8,462 nt of DNA from an uncultured bacterium (GCA_937863195.1 CALMET010000009.1:1-8462); one strand, 5' to 3'. Counted from the stretch's first letter, positions 1 through 6,850 are shown. A program made the numbers and translations. The notes: generated from the letters alone by a model not told the origin.

Positions 1-28
1 TCAACTGGCGCCATCATGGTGATCGCCC

Positions 29-34
29 TATACT
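29..34 (+). promoter_or_regulatory. -10-like box next to the lipoprotein start
   Basis: TATACT lies six bases before the ATG at 41. If it is the -10 element, transcription would begin at or within a base of the start codon, giving a leaderless mRNA. There is no Shine-Dalgarno sequence in the gap (AAAGAT). The -35 region falls at the window edge and no good hexamer is visible. Inference from position and sequence only. Confidence 0.4.
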
Positions 35-40
35 AAAGAT

Positions 41-1246
41 ATGCATACACGTCTTCTCCCGCTTTCTCTGGTTGTAGCCTTAGCTATTACCGGAGCTGGC
101 TGCCGCCAAAAAACCGCTGAACAGCAACCAGTCACCCTACCAACACCACCGCCAATAGCGAGTGACATCGTTGAGACGGGTGTCATGCGTCTAACAGGCT
201 CCGCTGGTGAAATCGCCTTCGATCTCGAACTGATGCGCATCCCTTGGGGCGTGAGTGGGACGTTTACCTACACAAAAAACAGCGTCACAAAAACAGGTAC
301 CGTCTTTAACAGCGAAGACAGTGCCGCAACGTCGAATTTGCTCTTGGTTGCCCATGATGATGAAGAACTTGGTTACCTCTTGGTCATTTGGCCGACAACG
401 CAAACAAATACCCTTAATGCTACCTGGACAGCCAAGGGCTCAGCGAATCCGGTCAACGTCGTCTTAGCGACCCAACCTGCCGCACACGCCATGCGTGTTG
501 CCGTCGCTGAGCTCGCCCATAAAGATCCCACATCAAACAACGATATCTGCAGCTTCACAAGCGCATACCCTCTTCTTGAGGACACTGAACCGAATGCCCG
601 TGCCATCAATCTTTTGATTGAAAAAACGGTGGTCGGCACACTTTCTGAAGATGCCGCCATCGCCCCGCTCGAACAACGCGCTTCTGAATATGTCGCGAAT
701 TGTGTCGGCGAGATCCAAAGCTTGTTGAATGAGTTTGGATCTGAAAACGCGCCAACCCTCGCCTATGTCTCGGATTCATCCGCATCCGTCACACTCAACG
801 ATGAAGAGCTTATCAGCTTGCGCTTTGATGGCTATGACTATACCGGCGGCGCCCATGGCAATCCGTCTTTGCAGGGTCTCACCATTCAAACAACAACTGG
901 TAAAGCCTTATCGCTAAAAGATCTGTTCAAAGGCGATCGTTTACAAGCACTTATTACAAAAGAGCGTCAGATCTTACTTGGCGTCGAACAAGGTGAATAT
1001 CTCTATGAAGAGACTTCGGCCGAGTTTCAGAGCTTTGTCAGCCAAGCGGCTCTACCAGAGGCGGCTCAACTCGCACAATTTGGCGATGAATCGAACTTCT
1101 ATCTTACCGAAAACGGCATCGTTCTCTACCACACCGCTTACGAAATCGCCCCATATGCCGCAGGTCAATTTGAAACCATGATCCCCTACAACGAAATTAA
1201 AGAGCTGATTCGTGAAGATGGACTTCTTAGCAAATACGTAAAATAA
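41..1246 (+). CDS. Lipoprotein with C-terminal DUF3298 (RsiV-like) domain
   Basis: A 401-residue predicted exported lipoprotein. Residues 1-20 form a short positively charged and hydrophobic signal peptide ending in G-A-G before Cys21, an imperfect but acceptable lipobox, followed by a Pro/Thr-rich linker to about residue 40. The middle (about 45-145) looks like a small beta-rich domain that I do not recognise. The C-terminal part (about 245-395) carries the DUF3298 signature: YTGGAHG at 267-273, then a T-x-G-x-x-L-x-L-x-D-L-F stretch at 285-296, and near the end an ENGIVLYHTAYEIAPYAAG segment at 357-375. This domain occurs in extracytoplasmic proteins, including the anti-sigma factor RsiV, where it binds lysozyme; here there is no cytoplasmic anti-sigma segment, so that role is not implied. 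It ends at a terminator shared with the convergent permease gene. The domain call is firm; the function is unknown. Confidence 0.85.
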   Translation: MHTRLLPLSLVVALAITGAGCRQKTAEQQPVTLPTPPPIASDIVETGVMRLTGSAGEIAFDLELMRIPWGVSGTFTYTKNSVTKTGTVFNSEDSAATSNLLLVAHDDEELGYLLVIWPTTQTNTLNATWTAKGSANPVNVVLATQPAAHAMRVAVAELAHKDPTSNNDICSFTSAYPLLEDTEPNARAINLLIEKTVVGTLSEDAAIAPLEQRASEYVANCVGEIQSLLNEFGSENAPTLAYVSDSSASVTLNDEELISLRFDGYDYTGGAHGNPSLQGLTIQTTTGKALSLKDLFKGDRLQALITKERQILLGVEQGEYLYEETSAEFQSFVSQAALPEAAQLAQFGDESNFYLTENGIVLYHTAYEIAPYAAGQFETMIPYNEIKELIREDGLLSKYVK

Positions 1247-1248
1247 AA

Positions 1249-1277
1249 AATACCTCCGATGTAATGTCGGAGGTATT
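1249..1277. terminator. Bidirectional intrinsic terminator
   Basis: An 11-bp perfect stem (AATACCTCCGA at 1249-1259 pairing with 1267-1277) with a seven-base loop lies between two convergent genes. It is A-rich on its left side and T-rich on its right side, so it can terminate both the plus-strand lipoprotein gene and the minus-strand permease gene. Confidence 0.9.
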
Positions 1278-1284
1278 TTCTTTA

Positions 1285-2328
1285 TTAAGAAATTTTTGTG
1301 ATGTGAATTTTTTCTTTGAGAATCACGTAGCGGTAAATATCGAACATCGCGATCATAAAACTCGCCGTCAGAGGACCAAGAATGAATCCGAGCGGACCAT
1401 AAAAGACAAAACCTCCCAACACCGCAAAGAGAATCAATAACGGATGAATGCCCGCGCCTTTGCCGACCAAGCTTGGACCAATAAGATTATCGATCACACC
1501 GACAGCAAAGACACCCCACATGCTTAAAATCGTCGCCTGAATGGGCTGGCCACTAAAGATCAGATAAATAATGCCTGGGACCAAGACCAAACTCGTACCC
1601 AAACCCGGGATGAGCGCACAAAATGCGGCAACAACACCCCATAAAGCTGGCGAAGGCACGCCTAATATAGCAAAACCAAGACCCGTTAATGCGCCCTGAA
1701 TAGTCGCGACAAGCAATTGCCCACGCACCACCGAGTGGATAGCCATCGACATACGGTGAAAGACCACGTGATCATAATCATCACGCAATGGGCTTAACGA
1801 AATAAGCTTAGCGGCAAACTTTTTGCCATCTTTCAAAAGATAAAAGGTAGCGATCAACCATAAAAAGATACTCGCAACAACGGACACAATCCCCGAAAAC
1901 ACACTACCGATACGCGAGGACATAAAAGCAAACGCCTGTTCTAAAGCATCACCGATGCTAAAAACAGCGCTCGGGAGAATGGGTTTAATAAACTCATTCA
2001 AGGTTGTTTCAATACTGACAAAAAAGGTATCTTGGTTGCCACTCACCGCTTGATACATCTGATTCGCTTCATCGGCGACCTTATTGCCAATAAACAACAT
2101 CGGCACAACGATCATAGTCAATAATACGAGAATCGTGACAAAAGCCGAGATCGTTTCTTGCCCGCGAAAGAGCTTAAGCGATCGGTCATAAAAACCCGCC
2201 AACATCACCGCCGTGATTGTCGCCATTGCCAATACCTGCGCAAAGGGTGCGTAGACAAGCGCCGACAACCCAATGGAGGCCGCGAGCAAAACCACAAAGA
2301 ATGTGGTTTGTGTTTTTTGAGTAACCAT
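1285..2328 (-). CDS. AI-2E family transporter (PerM/UPF0118 permease)
   Basis: A 347-residue polytopic membrane protein when started at the ATG at 2326-2328. Two hydrophobic hairpins near the N-terminus (about 8-45 and 60-85), a soluble middle region, a further segment around 145-170, and a dense C-terminal membrane bundle fit the AI-2E/PerM family. Diagnostic stretches include a GLGTS motif followed by LVLVPG, and near the C-terminus DNLIGPSLVG, HPLLILFAVLGG and GPLGFILGPL. Length is typical (330-380). Members export small molecules or act in Na+/H+ antiport; the substrate here cannot be told, and the AI-2 label does not imply quorum sensing. An ATG three codons earlier (2335-2337) overlaps a TGCTAGAAT extended -10-like element, so I prefer the downstream ATG. 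It lies 19 nt after the metallopeptidase stop and is the last gene of this minus-strand group. Confidence 0.88.
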   Translation of the reverse strand: MVTQKTQTTFFVVLLAASIGLSALVYAPFAQVLAMATITAVMLAGFYDRSLKLFRGQETISAFVTILVLLTMIVVPMLFIGNKVADEANQMYQAVSGNQDTFFVSIETTLNEFIKPILPSAVFSIGDALEQAFAFMSSRIGSVFSGIVSVVASIFLWLIATFYLLKDGKKFAAKLISLSPLRDDYDHVVFHRMSMAIHSVVRGQLLVATIQGALTGLGFAILGVPSPALWGVVAAFCALIPGLGTSLVLVPGIIYLIFSGQPIQATILSMWGVFAVGVIDNLIGPSLVGKGAGIHPLLILFAVLGGFVFYGPLGFILGPLTASFMIAMFDIYRYVILKEKIHITKIS

Positions 2329-2335
2329 ATCCACC

Positions 2336-2344
2336 ATTCTAGCA
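2336..2344 (-). promoter_or_regulatory. Extended -10 element before the permease
   Basis: On the minus strand TGCTAGAAT (TG-n-TAGAAT) ends seven bases before the ATG at 2326-2328. There is no good -35, which an extended -10 can tolerate. Initiation would be at or about one base before the ATG, a leaderless or near-leaderless transcript separate from the upstream metallopeptidase gene. Inferred from sequence only. Confidence 0.4.
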
Positions 2345-2347
2345 CAT

Positions 2348-2914
2348 TTATGAGAGTTCGCGCAGACGTTTGCGCAACAACTTCATATTCGGAACATACT
2401 TTTCAACCAATTGCCAAAAACGAACACCGTGAGAACGGTATTTCAAGTGGCATAATTCGTGCACCATCAAATACTCCGCTACCTCGAGTGGCAAGTCGAT
2501 GATTTGATAATGAAACTGCAGTGAACCATCTCCCGAACAACTCCCCCACACGCGCTTATTGCAGCGAATGGATAATTTGCCATAGACAAGGCCTATATCA
2601 GTATTCAACCGAGGCAAATGCATTTGAACAAATCGAAGTGCCTCGGTTTTGCGCGCTTGGTAATCATCGCGTGTCGCTTTTGCAAAAAGCCCTCGATCAG
2701 GCGCTGAGGCTTTTGCTACCGCGCGATCAACCCACGCTTTGTTTTTTTCAAGAAAGCTGAGCACAAATCCGTCCGTTGCCCAGCGGCCAGAGCTGAGAAG
2801 TAATTTGCCACCCGATAAACGCAAACGCACCGAGCGCTGACCTCGGCGTTTTGTCCAAACGATTTCTTGTAAGCCAAAGAAAATAGTCTTTTGCTCGAGA
2901 ATTTCTTTTGCCAT
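2348..2914 (-). CDS. YgjP-like zinc metallopeptidase (DUF45/M48-like)
   Basis: A 188-residue predicted cytoplasmic protein, somewhat shorter than the usual 220-240 of the YgjP/DUF45 family. The active site is plain: HELCH at 152-156 gives the HExxH zinc-binding helix with Glu153 as the catalytic base, and His162 in S-H-G-x-x-F-W is the likely third ligand. The family's W-G-S-C block is at 123-126, followed by a strand and L-P at 141-142. The N-terminal half (about 15-65) matches the usual beta region leading to a helix with F-L-x-x-x-x-x-W-V. The family is widespread, often next to restriction or housekeeping genes, and its substrate is generally unknown. The ATG lies six bases after the upstream stop and lacks a Shine-Dalgarno, so translation probably follows from the upstream gene. 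Confidence 0.9.
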   Translation of the reverse strand: MAKEILEQKTIFFGLQEIVWTKRRGQRSVRLRLSGGKLLLSSGRWATDGFVLSFLEKNKAWVDRAVAKASAPDRGLFAKATRDDYQARKTEALRFVQMHLPRLNTDIGLVYGKLSIRCNKRVWGSCSGDGSLQFHYQIIDLPLEVAEYLMVHELCHLKYRSHGVRFWQLVEKYVPNMKLLRKRLRELS

Positions 2915-2920
2915 TGGTCG

Positions 2921-3802
2921 CTATTCAAGCGCGCCCGTGAGCACCTTGGCAATACCAGAGGCATTAACATAGGTCGCAGACCATTCAGAAGACGTGACCC
3001 ATGAGACAGATCGCCAATATCCTAGCTTCACCCCCGTCACATCACGCGCATAATCTTCGTTCGCCCCCTCTTCTTGCGTGAGGCGAGCTGCGGCATCTTT
3101 TAGCAAATCATACCCAACCAAAGGAGCCGCATCACAACGCGTTGACCCGCAGGTCTGGGTGACAAAAAGCGCTTTTGATCCGTCGCTATTCCATGTTGGT
3201 CGCGATCGCGATGGGTAGGCGGATAAACGTGAGAACTTCGCCTTTTCTATTTGCAATGCATGCGTCATGGCGCGAAATCCTGTTTCAGAGCATTTTTCAC
3301 GATTGACGGGGCAACCATTGCGTTCAAAAATCATAATGATGTGATCGCCATTTTGAACCGTCTGTGTCACATAGGTTAAAAGTGGCATATCCGCATCGCT
3401 CTTTGCATCCACAACTTCAAGCACCTGATACTTGCCATCAAGACGCTTCAAAACCAAGCGATTCAACCCTCGACATATCTGCACGCGCGCACCTGTTTGT
3501 GGATGTGTCAGTGCTGACAATTCGCCCGCGCATTGGTGAATCAAGGTCACCGTCCCACCTTCTGACAGAAAACTCGACGTTTTAACGTTCTTGTAAGCAG
3601 ATTGTTCTGCCTCGGTCTCAAGTGGCTGTTCAATGGGTGTCGTTGGTGTTGGGATCACTTGAATCGTTGTCGTTGTCGCCGGCACCAATGGTTCACTCGT
3701 TATGCTACGCAGGTTTTGTACAATCTCAACAATCCAATACCCCGACAAGCCGAGAAAAATCACACACACCAAGGCGATAGAGAGTTTGAGTAAAGGATGC
3801 AT
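2921..3802 (-). CDS. Membrane-anchored Cys-rich extracytoplasmic protein, unknown function
   Basis: A 293-residue protein of no family I recognise. Residues 6-28 form one N-terminal membrane segment, then a Thr/Pro-rich linker (about 38-62) leads to an exported domain. That domain has six cysteines (91, 110, 164, 171, 218, 223), including C-x6-C and C-x4-C pairs suited to disulfides. The segment around 202-240 (P-T-W-N-S-D-G-S-K followed by a strand) resembles a WD40/TolB-type propeller blade, but only one such repeat is clear. I chose the ATG at 3800-3802 because GAAGG lies four bases upstream and the membrane segment follows directly; a longer form would need a TTG at 3821-3823 inside the preceding terminator. 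It is first in a likely operon with the metallopeptidase, six bases apart. Confidence 0.7.
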   Translation of the reverse strand: MHPLLKLSIALVCVIFLGLSGYWIVEIVQNLRSITSEPLVPATTTTIQVIPTPTTPIEQPLETEAEQSAYKNVKTSSFLSEGGTVTLIHQCAGELSALTHPQTGARVQICRGLNRLVLKRLDGKYQVLEVVDAKSDADMPLLTYVTQTVQNGDHIIMIFERNGCPVNREKCSETGFRAMTHALQIEKAKFSRLSAYPSRSRPTWNSDGSKALFVTQTCGSTRCDAAPLVGYDLLKDAAARLTQEEGANEDYARDVTGVKLGYWRSVSWVTSSEWSATYVNASGIAKVLTGALE

Positions 3803-3811
3803 ATCGCCTTC

Positions 3812-3820
3812 ATGATAACA
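3812..3820 (-). promoter_or_regulatory. Extended -10 element before the Cys-rich protein gene
   Basis: On the minus strand TGTTATCAT (TG-n-TATCAT) lies nine bases before the ATG at 3802, immediately after the terminator of the PspC gene. The start point would fall about three bases before the ATG. The -35 position lies inside the terminator hairpin. Inference. Confidence 0.35.
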
Positions 3821-3822
3821 CA

Positions 3823-3842
3823 AAACAGCCCGAAGGCTGTTT
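3823..3842 (-). terminator. Terminator of the PadR-PspC operon with TTCG tetraloop
   Basis: Read on the minus strand, AAACAGCC and GGCTGTTT form an 8-bp stem around TTCG, closed by C-G, the unusually stable tetraloop. The stem overlaps the stop codon of the PspC gene (3841-3843). The T-tract is short (TTTTGTG). Confidence 0.75.
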
Positions 3843-5553
3843 ATTCTAAGATGATTTGTCCATTACCCACTTCAACCATGGTTGAAGTGACTGGCAGATT
3901 CATTAAGACAATAGAACTTTGTGCCGTGCTCGTGGCAGCGAGTGACTGCAGAGGCCATAGAATCGCACGCGAGACGTCTTTTGTCGTTACTTGGACATCG
4001 TTCGCTTTCAACTGCTCTGCATCAAGTCGTGATGTATCAGAGAGTGTGGCATTAAGTTGCACGGCTTCACCTTCAAACGTGGCGCGTGAGACATCATTCA
4101 ACGTTACTGACAACGCACCTAGCTTCATTGAAGTTGCCTCAATTCTCGCAACATCGTTTAAAGTAACATTGAGATCTCCTTCAAACCCTTCGATCTCGGC
4201 ACGAGAAATATCTGAACCCTTATAGCTGTCTAAGCGCGGCATAGTGATAACACCTTGCAGACGCTGATCACGACAAGCGATGCACCAGCCTTTGTGTTCT
4301 TCAGCGGGCGTCATCGAGACGTCTAATGTCCCGCTAGTCGTGAGGACACTTAAGCGATCGATCGACTGCTGAGATCCGCTGAATTCAATCGAATAGGCGT
4401 CACCTTGCTTGACCGTTAGATGACCGATCGAATCAAGACTAATGCGTTGAAAATCTTTTTGTTCAAAACGCTTGGTGACCAATGGCACATTTTCAAGCGC
4501 CTGGATCTTTTCATTCATCCAAGGCGAAAGCTGAACGAGACAAACCACCCATACTGTCAACGCCATAATCCATAAGCCACCCATGATCGCGCTTGCTGCA
4601 AGGGTAAAAACATTACGACGCAAAACCAATGAAAGCCCGGCAAGTACTCCAATAATCGCTGGGATAAGCCCTGCCAAATACCCGGTCACGACACCCGTAT
4701 AATAAAACGGATTGCCAGCCAATTCACGCAAAGGTAAATCACTAATGAGATTCGTCGAAGTAACATTAAACAATAAGACACCCGCAAACACCGTCATAGC
4801 GGCAATCGCCATAAACGCACCAACCGTGATAAAGAAACCCGCAACAATCGCTACCGCTGGCACAATAAAACGAATCACAGAACGAATACCCTTAGCGATG
4901 AATTCAATGATGGTTTTTGGTCCACTCATGATTTGTGAGAACGTTGAAGGCGCTGTTGTTGGAGCGACTTTTTCTTTGATGGCTTCTTGCAATTCGTTCA
5001 CATTCACCGGACGGCCGCGCATCGTGAGTTTTTGTGCTGGCGTTTCGGCCTTTGGCATACAAGCCCAAAAGACAATATATAAGAGAATGCCAAGACCGTT
5101 CAAAAGAGTGAGAAGACCAAAAGCAATGCGCACAAAGACGACGTCTACATTTGCATACGCCGCGATACCTGAACAAACACCAGCAATCACCACATCTTCT
5201 GTGCTGCGGTATAGTCGCTTTGGCGCCGTCTCTTCGGCTTTAGTCTGTTCTTGTTTTGGTTCTTCGGCTTTTTGTTCTGTACCTGACGTCGCGCTGTCAT
5301 CGATTTCTTCTACCTTGCCCATGATCGCGATCACTTCTTGCACGTCTTCTAAACCAACAACGGTGCGCTTCTGTAGTTTCTCGGCAAACTTTTCAGAAAT
5401 GCTCGATTCAATATCCGCAACGAGCTCATCGACGTTTTCATCAGCGGTAAAATGTGCGCGAATCCCAGAAAGGTACACGTCCAAGACCTGATAGGCGTCT
5501 TCTTCAATATTGTAGACCAGACCGCCAATGGTGATTGATAAGGTTTTTTTCAT
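3841..5553 (-). CDS. PspC-domain envelope-stress protein with beta-solenoid C-terminus
   Basis: A 570-residue inner-membrane protein with three parts. Residues 1-85 match the cytoplasmic helical region often found before PspC domains (I-E-E-D-A-Y-x-x-L near 16-24). A Lys/Glu-rich linker (about 90-112) precedes the PspC domain at 113-167, with LYRS, a G-V-C-S-G-I-A-A-Y block at 125-133 and a membrane hairpin ending in F-W-A-C-M-P. Further membrane segments follow at about 225-263, 285-311 and 315-341. The extracytoplasmic end (about 368-570) resembles DUF4097/GIN-type beta-solenoids and carries a D-x-[SA]-R motif at 448-451, 467-470, 487-490, 506-509 and 526-529, a 19-20 residue period. PspC senses envelope stress in the Psp response; the role here is inferred. 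It follows the PadR gene by four bases, as in known PadR-PspC or PadR-DUF1700 pairs. Domain call firm, exact function not. Confidence 0.85.
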   Translation of the reverse strand: MKKTLSITIGGLVYNIEEDAYQVLDVYLSGIRAHFTADENVDELVADIESSISEKFAEKLQKRTVVGLEDVQEVIAIMGKVEEIDDSATSGTEQKAEEPKQEQTKAEETAPKRLYRSTEDVVIAGVCSGIAAYANVDVVFVRIAFGLLTLLNGLGILLYIVFWACMPKAETPAQKLTMRGRPVNVNELQEAIKEKVAPTTAPSTFSQIMSGPKTIIEFIAKGIRSVIRFIVPAVAIVAGFFITVGAFMAIAAMTVFAGVLLFNVTSTNLISDLPLRELAGNPFYYTGVVTGYLAGLIPAIIGVLAGLSLVLRRNVFTLAASAIMGGLWIMALTVWVVCLVQLSPWMNEKIQALENVPLVTKRFEQKDFQRISLDSIGHLTVKQGDAYSIEFSGSQQSIDRLSVLTTSGTLDVSMTPAEEHKGWCIACRDQRLQGVITMPRLDSYKGSDISRAEIEGFEGDLNVTLNDVARIEATSMKLGALSVTLNDVSRATFEGEAVQLNATLSDTSRLDAEQLKANDVQVTTKDVSRAILWPLQSLAATSTAQSSIVLMNLPVTSTMVEVGNGQIILE

Positions 5554-5557
5554 AAGA

Positions 5558-5908
5558 TTAGTGAAACTTTTTCATGAGGGTATTAATCGAGGTATCGAGG
5601 GCATGCCATGTTTCTGAAAGCTGGGTGAGAAATTGCTTTCCTTGCGGCGTGAGCGAATAGTATTTGCGCGGAGGGCCGTTTTTGCTTTCTGACCAGTCAT
5701 AGGTCAAAAGGCCGGCATTTTTGAGTCGGCTCAATAACGGATAGACCGTCCCTTCGACGACGATGAGATCGGCGGCGCGCAATTCGTTCAGAATATCATT
5801 GGCATAGATCTTGCCTTCTGAAATGATCAGCAAGATGCCAAATTCTAAAATCCCTTTGCGCATTTGCGCCTTGGTATTGGCGACATCAATAGGTAATGGT
5901 TGGGGCAT
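5558..5908 (-). CDS. PadR family transcriptional regulator
   Basis: A 116-residue winged-helix DNA-binding protein. Residues 17-70 give the PadR helix-turn-helix (Y-A-N-D-I-L-N-E-L, then the recognition region V-E-G-T-V-Y-P-L-L-S-R-L at 51-62 and G-L-L), and 78-90 are the wing with G-P-P-R-K-Y-Y-x-L-T-x-x-G, all family-diagnostic. The C-terminus is one short helix (about 92-115), so this is a short subfamily-2 type PadR. I start at the ATG at 5906-5908; a longer form needs a TTG at 5954-5956, which lies inside the promoter. There is no Shine-Dalgarno. It is first in an operon with the PspC gene and very probably represses its own promoter, since an inverted repeat sits over the -10 region. 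The inducing signal cannot be read from the sequence. Confidence 0.9.
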   Translation of the reverse strand: MPQPLPIDVANTKAQMRKGILEFGILLIISEGKIYANDILNELRAADLIVVEGTVYPLLSRLKNAGLLTYDWSESKNGPPRKYYSLTPQGKQFLTQLSETWHALDTSINTLMKKFH

Positions 5909-5927
5909 AAAAATGGGGTACGAAAAC

Positions 5928-5956
5928 AATGTAACACAAGTTACTATGCCATGCAA
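5928..5956 (-). promoter_or_regulatory. Promoter of the padR-pspC operon
   Basis: On the minus strand TTGCAT and TACATT are separated by exactly 17 bases, and TG-n precedes the -10 (extended -10). The predicted start lies about 13 bases before the PadR ATG. The inverted repeat and direct repeats described separately overlap both hexamers, which fits repression by PadR. Confidence 0.65.
5931..5944. promoter_or_regulatory. Candidate PadR operator (inverted repeat)
   Basis: GTAAC-ACAA-GTTAC is a perfect inverted repeat with 5-bp arms and a 4-bp centre. It starts in the -10 and extends into the spacer of the PadR promoter. PadR proteins bind short inverted repeats of this general form at their own promoters; binding here is inferred. 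Confidence 0.5.
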
Positions 5957-5965
5957 GGTACTATG
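5937..5965. repeat. Two 12-bp direct repeats at the PadR promoter
   Basis: CAAGTTACTATG (5937-5948) and CAAGGTACTATG (5954-5965) match at 11 of 12 positions with a 17-bp period. They cover the spacer and -35 of the PadR promoter and overlap the inverted repeat, and may be further regulator sites. Confidence 0.55.
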
Positions 5966-5990
5966 TCATTGATGAACTTCTACAAATTGA

Positions 5991-6017
5991 AACACCTGCC
6001 CTTTTGAGGCAGGTGTT
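5991..6017 (-). terminator. Terminator of the orphan AT-hook-like gene
   Basis: AACACCTGCC (5991-6000) pairs perfectly with 6008-6017 around a 7-base loop. On the minus strand it starts nine bases after the stop codon at 6026-6028 and is followed by TTTCAATTT, a weak T-tract. Confidence 0.75.
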
Positions 6018-6025
6018 CAGGTGGC

Positions 6026-6631
6026 TCAACGCCATGAGATGCGGTCATCATAAGGAACCCACTTTTCGGGATACTGCCCCGCGAGCTCGATCCCAAACCG
6101 CCCCAGGATCGCTTCAACCTCTTGCATCGACGATCGTAGCCCGCCATATGAAGCGAGGACTTTGCGTCGGTGCATCCCCATGAGATCACCTGCCAATACA
6201 TGCTCTCGCCAATAGACCGGCGAATTCGCACTGTTTCGCGGACAGCGCGAGCTACACTGAGGAAATTCACGGTTGACTGCCCCGTCCAAGAATCGTCTTG
6301 GTAGACCGAGGTCATGAACCGGCTTGAGCAAATGAGGCGACTGCTCGAGCTCAAAGACCGACCACTGCCGCTCCGTTGAAGCCATGTGCTTCTTGTCGTA
6401 CTGAGCGAGAAATGCGAGACCATGTTCTGAAAGCTCACGCAACATCGGCTCAGTGACCAGATGCCCCGTAGCAATGATATGCGCCGCTCGACGCAATATC
6501 GCATGCGTCTCTTCGCGCAAAGACTTGTCTACCGTTGCGCCGACAGACTTCTGAGACTTGTTTGTCTCTTCATCGGATTCGTCATCCTCGACCCGCTTCT
6601 TGGGTGGGCGTCCACGATTTACCTTTGTCAT
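6026..6631 (-). CDS. Hypothetical protein with AT-hook-like N-terminus
   Basis: A 201-residue protein that I do not recognise. Residues 6-13 (RGRPPKKR) have the R-G-R-P core of an AT-hook, followed by an acidic stretch (15-22), which suggests contact with DNA through a flexible tail. Residues about 36-85 look helical, and the rest (about 90-201) is mixed, with a C-x3-C pair at 126-130 and a Trp/Tyr-containing C-terminus. No membrane segment or signal peptide. The start is well supported: AGGAG lies eight bases before the ATG, the only textbook Shine-Dalgarno in the window, with TATAAT about 44 bases upstream. Two sampled 60-base lines of the gene are 55-60% GC, above the neighbours. It stands alone between its own promoter and terminator, next to tRNA-Gln, which fits recent acquisition. 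A DNA-binding role is only a guess. Confidence 0.7.
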   Translation of the reverse strand: MTKVNRGRPPKKRVEDDESDEETNKSQKSVGATVDKSLREETHAILRRAAHIIATGHLVTEPMLRELSEHGLAFLAQYDKKHMASTERQWSVFELEQSPHLLKPVHDLGLPRRFLDGAVNREFPQCSSRCPRNSANSPVYWREHVLAGDLMGMHRRKVLASYGGLRSSMQEVEAILGRFGIELAGQYPEKWVPYDDRISWR

Positions 6632-6639
6632 GGCATATT

Positions 6640-6644
6640 CTCCT
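6640..6644 (-). promoter_or_regulatory. Strong Shine-Dalgarno of the AT-hook-like gene
   Basis: AGGAG on the minus strand, eight bases before the ATG at 6629-6631. It decides the start and stands out because most other starts in the window have no such site. Confidence 0.75.
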
Positions 6645-6675
6645 GAAAGGAAGGTGCCAAAACGGCTTACATTGA

Positions 6676-6681
6676 ATTATA
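6676..6681 (-). promoter_or_regulatory. -10 box of the AT-hook-like gene
   Basis: A perfect TATAAT on the minus strand, giving a leader of about 38 bases. No -35 is seen at 17 bases. A TTGACA at 6687-6692 is only five bases upstream of this box; it could instead pair at 17 bases with the weak TAAGCC at 6664-6669. Confidence 0.5.
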
Positions 6682-6727
6682 AAGAATGTCAATGATTACG
6701 GGCGAATCCCCACCTTTGCCAGCAGCT

Positions 6728-6756
6728 TTGACAATCGGCCTAAAAATCCTTATCCT
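6728..6756 (+). promoter_or_regulatory. Promoter of tRNA-Gln
   Basis: TTGACA (6728-6733) and TATCCT (6751-6756) are separated by exactly 17 bases. The predicted start near 6763 precedes the tRNA by about 14 bases. Confidence 0.7.
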
Positions 6757-6776
6757 TTGCCCACATTCTCCCCTCT

Positions 6777-6850
6777 TCCGGGATCGTCTAATGGTAGGAC
6801 ACCGGCCTTTGAAGCCGTTTATCTTGGTTCGAATCCAAGTCCCGGAGCCA
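6777..6850 (+). tRNA. tRNA-Gln (anticodon TTG), CCA encoded
   Basis: The acceptor arms TCCGGGA (6777-6783) and TCCCGGA (6840-6846) pair perfectly, followed by G73 and an encoded CCA. The D arm is GTCT/GGAC with GG in the loop. The T arm is CTTGG with a TTCGAAT loop. The anticodon loop CTTTGAA gives TTG, reading CAA. U1-A72, U35 and G73 agree with known glutamine identity elements. The outermost anticodon-stem pair appears to be C27-U43, a mismatch. It has its own promoter and terminator and borders the HEPN module, a common arrangement for tRNA-adjacent insertions. Confidence 0.93.

Noticed and set aside
4712..5491. A long plus-strand open frame (259 codons) opposite the PspC gene
   Set aside because: It is antisense to a protein with clear PspC domain signatures, has no recognisable motif and no ribosome site; it is a shadow frame.
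5954..5956. TTG start giving a longer PadR protein (132 aa)
   Set aside because: It lies within the predicted -35 box; the ATG at 5908 begins just before the conserved PadR region.
5927..5971. One large palindrome bounded by CAATG and CATTG
   Set aside because: The outer five bases are complementary but the inner positions do not pair, so it is not a single inverted repeat.
5980..6504. A second minus-strand frame of 174 codons overlapping the AT-hook-like gene
   Set aside because: It has no ribosome site, while the other frame has AGGAG and TATAAT at the right places and ends just before a terminator.
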